Source of the DNA: Zygnema cylindricum
Taxonomy: Eukaryota; Streptophyta; Zygnematophyceae; Zygnematales; Zygnemataceae
Assembly (NCBI GenBank): GCA_037447655.1
Contig: JBBHKE010001713.1
Span: 177,123-241,122 of the forward strand
Length of the DNA stretch: 64,000 bases
Direction: 5' to 3'
Shown: one piece after another, positions 57,430 to 64,000 of the stretch
How the letters are laid out: each line of letters starts with the position of its first letter
Numbering within the stretch: the first letter of the stretch is position 1
Position numbers and translations under genes: made by a program
The notes under the pieces: model-generated
The model's database searches: none
What the model was told of the DNA's origin: nothing
What the model saw: only the letters and a program-made list of their open reading frames with translations

Positions 57430-58020
57430 TACGGTAAATGATGTCTTCGTACTCATTTGGGAGCTTCATGATTAGTGTATTAATCTTCCTCTCCTCAGAT
57501 TCTACATATCCCGCACTAGCTAGTTCAACATGTAACGCAGCAATATCATTGCAAAACTCTATCATGCTACCGCCTTTATAAACATAGGCCTCTATTTCCT
57601 GTTTTACTAATTGTTGCCTCTGTTAGTCTCACTCTTATAAATCTGAATTAGTGTTTCCCAAATTTCGGAAGATTTAGTTAGACTTAAAAGAGTGATAGCT
57701 ATGGACTTAGACACATATCTAAGTATGAGATGTTTTGCTATAGTGTTTTTATATTCCCAAATTTTCCTATCATTTTCTTCAGTTTTTGGTTCAGTTATAA
57801 CCCCCACAAGTGGAATCGTGGCTGAAAGCCTAGCTCCCCTCACCATAGGTGTCCCTTTATCCTTCTCCCCTATTTCCCCCTCCACGGTAATGATTTTCCC
57901 TTCACCTTCCGTTGCATTTGAACTCCAGTTGGTTTTCTGGGCAGCCCCAGATGATTCTTCATAGTGAGTACCTCCAAAGCCCGGTGGCGAACACCTCACT
58001 TGTCCGAAACAATTCCCCAT
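57430..58020 (-). pseudogene. gag: Cop-C gag, N-terminal half
   Basis: It starts MGNCFGQVRCSPPGFGG at 58020, about 80 bp past the primer site. The first residues fit the N-myristoylation pattern (Gly2, Gly6, no Pro7), with Cys4 as a possible palmitoylation site. The middle block IWEYKNTIAKHLILRYVS and EIWETLIQIYKSE are gag landmarks. A frameshift near 57612 interrupts it; YVYKGGSMIEFCNDIAAL and INTLIMKLPNEYEDI follow in the other frame. Confidence 0.82.
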
Positions 58021-58101
58021 AAGTGCTTCTCGAAAAGCAATCCCTCCATTGTAAACTCCAAGTAAGTGAAGTCTGTTCCATCAAACATAGGCACCCTAGA
58101 T

Positions 58102-58116
58102 GGTGGGCCCATAACC
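58102..58116 (-). other. Primer-binding site of Cop-C, half-tRNA type
   Basis: On the minus strand this is GGTTATGGGCCCACC, identical to the Cop-B1 site and directly after the LTR. Confidence 0.88.
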
Positions 58117-59279
58117 TGAAATTCTATGGGCTCCATTGCCACACAGAATTCGCAGGTCCAAAGGAAGCTAATCTAGATAGTGCCAACTCCAACTTGATAT
58201 AAACCCAAATGACTGACCCCTTGACAATCAGAACCCCAATATAGCTTCACCCTTGTGAAATGACACTTTCTGTGTGCTCAGTTCCACCACAAAATGCAAA
58301 GTTAGAATATGAGATTTAGACATTTTCACCCACTTTGGCTTTCCCTAAGAAATTCAGCCACCAAGGCAGGCATAGAATTTGACCGACTACATCCTTGTGT
58401 AGCGTGGACTCCGTTGAGTCCGCAGCAACAAGAATCACTGAATTTGGTCAACTGAGTTGATAGTTATGGCTGGCCAAAGTTTGCCATTTATACAATGTGC
58501 TCTTTGGGAGAGGCATCTACCTACCAGAAATATTCTAAGTTCTAGTCCCTCTCTAAACCCCTTCTACTGAAGTATGGCGCCAATCACAAGACTGTATCAT
58601 ACATAAAAGTACAGGCGCCTGAGTACTTTCTGTACGGCAACTATACGGCAGGACCATACGAGTGACAAATGTCACATCCAAACTTGTTATCTTGCGCTCC
58701 GGAGATTCCGCAATCCTCCTGCGCATTTCCACGTGTCATCCGGAGTGACGGCGTCAGAAAACGCCAAGGCGGCCATTCTGGAATCTCGGCTACCACCACG
58801 GCCGTCGATTAAATCCGGTATTCATTCTTACCCGTCGAAAATATGTGCGCGGTATTTGTTTCGCCGTCTAAACAAATGCGAGGTAATAGTTTCGTGTAAA
58901 CCGTAATACTCTAAACTGTTTCTATGTACTAAAGATCTATTCGCGCCGTTAAATGAATTCGTCTACGTGTATATATTTATATAATTATCAAACCCTATAT
59001 GTCCTAGCACTAGTCTTAGACTAAACGGACAAAGCTAACGGCTACATTGACAAACCGCAAGTTCCAGGATCAAATCCAAGGTCCGTCAATACTTTTGGTA
59101 AACCCATCTATTTTATGCTACCTGTGTTCTACAAAGCTTTAGGTAGCCATGGCTCTATCACCATACCCAGCCTTCAGTGACTACAACAAGTGTGGGGGCT
59201 TGGAGAAGGGAGTCAGTGGCAGTTTGCCTTTACTCTTTTTCTATCTAGTAAAGACCTAGAAAATACCCAAATATCAACA
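58117..59279 (-). repeat. 5' LTR of the gag-only Cop-C element
   Basis: It aligns with 55053-56214 throughout, with scattered differences. It holds GGACTCCGTTGAGTCC (about 58406-58421), a perfect-stem hairpin shared by these LTRs. Confidence 0.94.
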
Positions 59280-59834
59280 GCGCTAACATTTTCGTGGTAG
59301 ATACGTCGTGTTCTCCCATGCTGTCGAGTCATGAGGGATAGCTCCGATACCAGTGTAAATGGAAAAAATATTGACCCACAACACACTATAATGCACATCG
59401 GAAACACTCCAAAGATCTCCCTGTAGCAGCAGCAAGAGCACACGACACTCACATATAAAAGTCAAGCTTTACTAATTGGAAGAAATATTACAAGTTGAAA
59501 GCTCGCTGCGAAAGTCTACTCAAAGAGTCTCCTCTTAACTAGATCTACTTTACTATTTAAACCATCCATCCGCTATTCAACCTAGTACTATACACATATA
59601 CATGTGCACTTCACAGTCCACCGAGATCTATTCAAACTATCCTTTTAGAACTATGTAGTTCTATCTACATTTTGCGGCGTTGCTATGCTTCTACGATGCG
59701 TTGCTATATTATGCTACTAAGTTGCTACGTTGCTCTGCAGCGCTACTTTGGCGTCGCAATTGCGCTGCTCTGGAACAACACCACAGCAACCTCGCCTCTA
59801 ACAATATTGTACATTTTTCTGTAACCTTTTTACA
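59280..59834 (-). mobile_element. Ty3/Gypsy 5' end: LTR, primer site, gag start
   Basis: The LTR spans 59354-59834 (minus strand TGTAAAAAGG to TTTACA). The primer site TGGTATCGGAGC occupies 59341-59352. Gag opens at 59319 (MGEHDVSTTKM), similar to the chromovirus gag at 8345 (MEGHGVSTTDM). It breaks off after 40 bases at the Cop-C LTR. It was inserted into the copia element Cop-F. Confidence 0.85.
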
Positions 59835-60430
59835 GTATATTTCCGGCGCAGTTTTTATTGTGAGCCAATTTTGTCGGGCTCCTAAGAAAGGTCATAGGGA
59901 GGTCATGAAGAGGATATTTCTTTACCTTGCACGTATGATTAAGATTGGATTAATGTTTGATCTGGACAAGCGTCTTTGGAGTGCATGGGATATTGCGATT
60001 GCGATTGGGGTGGCAACTTCGATACATGAAAGTCAATGTCCGGTTATGGATTCGTTTTTCCCGGGGTGCACTTTCTTGGAGCTCACGTCTTCAGCGGACA
60101 GTTGAATTAAGTTCAACCGAACTGAAATATATGGCGGCGTGTCATATGTCTAAAGCGTTGATTTGGTTTAGAGAGTTACTTGGTGAATTGGGGATTTCCA
60201 TTGGCTTTTTGAAAATATTTTCTGACAGTATGAGTTCAATGGCATTAGTGAAGAATCATGTCTTTCACAAAAGGACAAAGCACATCAAGATTTAGTTGCA
60301 TTTTGTACGCGATTTGGATGGTGCCAAGGAGATTGAGTTTTTGTACATTTCGACGTTGGAGGAAGCTAGGAATATGTTGACAAAAGCCGCAGCTCATGAT
60401 GTAATTCAAAGGGGGAGCCTAAAATTAGGT
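59835..60430 (+). pseudogene. Copia Cop-F RNase H region
   Basis: Fragments in two frames read SQFCRAPKKGHREVMKRIFLYL, LSSTELKYMAACHMSKALIW, then DSMSSMALVKNHVFHKRTKHI and later NMLTKAAAHD, the standard end of copia RNase H. The sequence differs clearly from Cop-A to Cop-D, so it is another clade. The upstream part was displaced by the Gypsy insertion at 59834. Confidence 0.85.
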
Positions 60431-60463
60431 TTGATATAATGATTAGTACTTAGAGAGTGGGGT

Positions 60464-60850
60464 TGTTAGGATCAGAGTTGTAATTGGCCGTTGCGGATTT
60501 TTTGGGAGGCCGACCAATCTGTCTTTACGTTAAGCGTGTGGTCTTGTTTAGTGACAATAGTTTGGTTATACGTTTGTCAGTACTTTAGTACTACGTAGTT
60601 TCACGTGTAGACGCGATTTGATTGGTAGGCGCTTCGTGCGCACTTTATGTTTGATTTTGTTTTATGTTTGAAATAGTGACCTTATGGTTGGTAATACTAT
60701 ATACTTCGACTTAGAGGGAGAGTTACAGATAATCTTTACAGGGAAAAAATCTATGGAATATATTGGCTTCCGTTGAGTGCTCTTTCTCTTGTGAATTTTA
60801 TAAATGCTTCCGCTCTATTTTGAACTCTGATTTTGTGTGAGATCCTTTCA
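60464..60850 (+). repeat. 3' LTR of Cop-F (right end approximate)
   Basis: TGTTAGGATCAG follows a purine-rich AGAGAGTGGGGT tract, as expected after RNase H. The right end was set at GATCCTTTCA (60850), which mirrors the start. No second copy is available to confirm it. Confidence 0.65.
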
Positions 60851-61708
60851 GTTTGAAGTTCAAATAAATGGTGATGCTACGAGATATTCCTTCCATGTAG
60901 TGTACGGCTGTGTTCGATTTTGAAGTCTAGCCGCTAAAAGATAGGTTTTTAGTGAATGCGTTAGGGTTAGGGCACTTTCCCATGCGCTAAAGTTACAGTT
61001 ATTTTCTGTCATTTTCCTCCATAACTTCAAAAAAACCGAGAAAATCCACACCCGTACCAAAACAATAAAATAACCACTGTACAAGTTTTGTTTCCTTAAA
61101 ACTTTATATGTATTGGAGTTTGTCGTCTAGCGCAATGCAGTTTGTCCTCTAGCACGTTTGGACCCACTTTGGCATCCTTCTATCTCATCTTCAAACTTTA
61201 TATAAAATCACCTAACGAGGTGATTTTAAATAAAGTTCAATGATATGAGCGAATAGGGAGATGATGTCGCACGCGTTAGGAGTTTTTGACAATTTTTTGT
61301 GTTAGGAGAACAAAAAAGAAACCACTGCACGTTTATTGCCTGTGCGTGACATTTTTCCGTGCGCTTTTCTTCGTACATTGCCGTGGAGAGGTCTCAACCA
61401 ACGAACGCCATTTGGCAAAAGCGAAGTTGGTGAATGCGCCTCTCTCTCTCCCACTCCCAATAGTATGTCTATCTCACAATTCTTGCAATGAAAAACGTTA
61501 ATAATGGTATAAAATGAAAGATCTCTAAAAACGATTTCTTTTTACTAACATTGAGCGAGTTTTGATAGCAATTAGAGTGAGAAAGGACAAAAAAACACAA
61601 TCGGGAAACCATTGCGAAAAGTTTGAAAATTTGTGACGTAGGCGCAAGCATAATTGAGCGTGACGTCAAAATGTCACAAACTCTAAACATCTACATTGTC
61701 ACAGGTAA
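60851..61708. other. Non-coding sequence with one strong hairpin
   Basis: No coding signal. 61194-61237 forms an imperfect 19-bp inverted repeat (AACTTTATATAAAATCACC, loop TAACGA) with one mismatch. It could be a relic of a tiny foldback element. Confidence 0.5.
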
Positions 61709-62645
61709 GGGTGTGTGCCCATATAACCGAAACTTTGGAATGTTATTGTGGATTTAAGCGCAGATTTTACAGTGTACTTTTCAAAGTGTCCCTATGTTAA
61801 TCGTTACTTGCTTCTTCATTACTTAAAATATGTGACAATTGTAGATGTCTACACAATGTGCGAAAGGTACCAAACAAAATAAAGACCGCTACAAAACTCC
61901 CTAAAATTGGTGACGTCTACAAAAACGGCGACGGTTGTAAACGTCGAGGTTTTTGTGACATTGTAGATATTTAGGGTTTTGTGACATAGCGAAGTCATGC
62001 TACCTTGTGACGTCACCAGTATGTAGATTTTCCGCCATGGCTTTCCCATTTCTTTTTCTTATCTTTAATCATTCGATATGTCATCAATATCAGACAAAAA
62101 ATATTCAAAAAGAGAAAAAATATATATCTTTCATTTGATACTTGCTACATTTTATTTAAAAAAAAGAGTAAGAGGAGCAGTCGAGTGAGAAAGAGGGGAA
62201 AAGACGAGGAAGACGTAAAATTTTGCAATGGACCCATGAATGAAACTCGAGGTCCGAGACCCCAACAAAAGTTTTTCCGTACATGCTTGTCATTTCCGTA
62301 CGTACATGCACGTGACAAGCAAGGAAAAAAATAGCATGTACTCTTTGTCGTTCAATTTTTTTTAAACATTTTACGCGTACAATCTTGTTTTGCTATCCGT
62401 CAATAGGGTCTTAACAAGTTGCCATTTGATTCTAGTGCGAGTGTGAAGATAAGCTGGCGTGATGTGGAAGTGGGCCAAAATGATAACAACACCAAATTGA
62501 CGTACTTTAAAAGTTTAAAAATGACACAAAATGTACTTTGGTTCTTGCCCATTTTTTGAACGGCGTAAGATTTTATCATTGCAAGTCCCATTTTCTGTGA
62601 AAACAACAAAAAAAAACCCTTAGTTGAACATATGGGCACACACCC
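61709..62645. mobile_element. Non-autonomous TIR transposon, PIF/Harbinger-like
   Basis: The terminal inverted repeats are GGGTGTGTGCCCATAT at the left and its complement at the right. Both ends are flanked by TAA (61706-61708, 62646-62648). A 3-bp TWA target duplication with G-rich ends is typical of PIF/Harbinger. There is no transposase frame in its 937 bp. Internal GTGACGTCTACAA-like words recur. Confidence 0.75.
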
Positions 62646-62811
62646 TAACTAGACGCCTAGAACCGTCCCTATTTTGTAAACATCATCAATTGTCGCGAGT
62701 TTTGAAGTCGTCTACAACCGTGATAAATTAGAGCCACGTCTACATCCATCTCTTTTTTAAGTAACAAGCTAATTGCGTCACATCAGAATGCTCTAAAAGT
62801 AATATGGAGAA

Positions 62812-63847
62812 TCTATAGAAATTAATTGTTTATTATACTTATTTTTTAGGGCTAAATTATGCAAAAGAAAACTAGGAAAAAAACAAAGGCAACTTGCCTC
62901 TAACTCCTCTCTCAAGTCCCCACACTTGTCGCATTCATTGAAGACAGGAGAGGGAGTTAAAGCTATGGCTGCCTAAGTTGTAAAATGAGAGAAAAAGCAG
63001 TCCAAGTTAGAGTTACCAAAAAGGCTGGACGAACCCATGATTTGATCCTAGTACCTCTTTACCGTCAAAGTAGCGGGTAGCTAATAGCGTTGTACTAAAG
63101 TGTAGGAACTATGCGAAGATAAATAGGGTGTGATAGTTATTTAAAAATGTAGTATAACGTACTAGTGGAGAATTCCATTTAACAAAGCGAAAAGACTTGA
63201 GTGCATAGATTTAGTTGTATACATAGTGCGAATTAAGGTACGGCACGAAACAAATTTTTTGAACATTTGTTTCAACGGCTAATATTAAAGCCAGTCTGTA
63301 TCGGACGGCCATAATGCGAGCCACTTCAGAAAATGGCCCCTTTGGCGATTTTCGGTCACACCCACACCAAATAACACGTTGCACTTTCTCATTGGCTCGG
63401 GTCATCTCCGGAGAGCATCAAAACAAGTCCGGGTAAGATAGGCGCCGACTTCTAGGCCATGCCGTACTGTGGTTGTACAGATAGTACTCCAGCACCAGTA
63501 CCTTTCTAAACAGCATATTAATTTGATTGATGCCGTACTTTAGTAAAAGGGGTTTAGAGATGGGTTAAGAACTTAGACAATACTAATTTAACCGCCTCTC
63601 TCTCAGATAGCATCTGTATAAAAGGTCATATTTGACCATCCATAATTTACTGTTCACGCGAGCAAATTGCTTGATTCTTTTTGACGTAGACTCAAGGGAG
63701 TCTTGCTTTCACAGCCGAGGAGTTAGTTTAATGTGATGTCTTGCGGGGTGGCACACAACCTTGATCAAATGAAAGGGGGTCATGACTATCCTAAAGACTC
63801 CGTGTAAAATGCCTACTTTGAGGACTTATGGAGGTCTCAAAATTACA
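62812..63847 (+). repeat. Diverged Cop-B-like LTR followed by primer-site relic
   Basis: It has the same landmark order as Cop-B LTRs: TCTATAGAAATT start, GCTATGGCTGCC, GATTTGATCCTAGTACC, TATAAAA (63617-63623), GGTCATATTTGACC (63624-63637), GACTCAAGGGAGTC, end AATTACA. It is followed by GGTTACGCGCCCACA (63848-63862), a decayed primer site. Confidence 0.82.
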
Positions 63848-63877
63848 GGTTACGCGCCCACACTTTAGGGCGCCCAT

Positions 63878-64000
63878 TGTAGAAACTAATGGTTTTATTA
63901 GTATTTTCTAGGTCTGAAAAGAAATATAGAAGTCGAGGCAGTCTATCTCTAACTTCTCTCTCCAACTCTCAAACTTGTCGAAGTCACTGAGAAATTGGAG
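63878..64000 (+). repeat. Start of another Cop-B LTR, cut by the window end
   Basis: It begins TGTAGAAACTAATGG and continues ATTTTCTAGGTCTGAAAAG, GAGGCAGTCTATCTC and CTAACTTCTCTCTCC, as in the other Cop-B LTRs. It lies just after the older LTR's primer-site region, so Cop-B inserted into that element. Confidence 0.88.

Larger units (their letters stand above)
55053..59279 (-). mobile_element. Gag-only Cop-C element (TR-GAG-like)
   Basis: LTRs of 1162 bp (55053-56214) and 1163 bp (58117-59279) enclose only 1.9 kb: primer site, gag and polypurine tract. There is no protease, integrase or RT that I can recognise. The 5-bp flanks differ (GACTC left, GCGCT right), and the two sides belong to different parts of Gypsy elements. 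The unit may thus be a recombinant of two insertions. It is comparable to described TR-GAG non-autonomous elements. Confidence 0.88.

Overview
This is a transposon graveyard from a large eukaryotic genome. I found no host cellular gene that I can defend. Two primer-binding-site types point to a plant (streptophyte) nucleus. The Ty3/Gypsy site TGGTATCGGAGC matches the 3' end of plant initiator tRNA-Met apart from one base. The Ty1/Copia site GGTTATGGGCCCACC matches the anticodon arm of the plant version of that tRNA. I cannot name the genus. There are no prokaryotic operons, rRNA, CRISPR arrays or convincing tRNA genes. Nearly every reading frame is a broken piece of Gag, protease, integrase, reverse transcriptase (RT) or RNase H, or noise inside a long terminal repeat (LTR). 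The family names used below (Cop-A, B, C, D, F; LTR-E) are mine.

Layout. 1-764: LTR remnant. 765-6006: Cop-B copy 1, cut off after RNase H. 6007-7854: unrecognised sequence with one open 234-codon frame and a (GA)43 tract. 7855-20254: Ty3/Gypsy chromovirus (chromodomain after integrase, plus an unusual 3' accessory region), split by Cop-A copy 1 (8969-14759). 21011-31157: an intron-containing DDE_1-type DNA transposase gene. It is broken by a solo Cop-B LTR (21779-22839, target duplication TTTCC) and by a solo Cop-C LTR (23329-30939, target duplication AACAA) that itself carries Cop-A copy 2 (24201-30514). 31158-31773: Cop-C LTR piece. 31774-45434: Cop-D on the minus strand, carrying a complete Cop-B copy 2 (33093-39578, target duplication CCTCC) and a solo LTR-E (41971-43280, target duplication ATCCT). 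45435-47011: a 197-bp direct repeat at 1380-bp spacing. 47012-55052: a minus-strand Gypsy whose integrase is followed by a PHD finger. It is split by a 6.1-kb LTR-internal-LTR-internal-LTR array of LTR-E (47839-53977, target duplication TGAAC). 55053-59279: a gag-only Cop-C element. 59280-59834: Gypsy 5' LTR and gag start, inserted in copia Cop-F (59835-60850). 61709-62645: a non-autonomous transposon with terminal inverted repeats and TAA target duplications. 62812-64000: two more Cop-B-like LTRs.

How the parts relate. Target-site duplications and restored reading frames give a relative insertion order: the DNA transposase first; then Cop-C LTRs and a Cop-B LTR in it; then Cop-D in a Cop-C LTR and Cop-A2 in another; then Cop-B2 and LTR-E in Cop-D. 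Four LTR groups (Cop-B, Cop-C, Cop-D, Cop-A/E) share the internal (half) tRNA primer site. In Cop-A, and apparently in LTR-E, the gag start codon lies inside the LTR, so the primer site is translated. The most distinctive structures are the tandem LTR-E array, whose middle LTR is a visible crossover mosaic, the Gypsy PHD finger, and the gag-only element.
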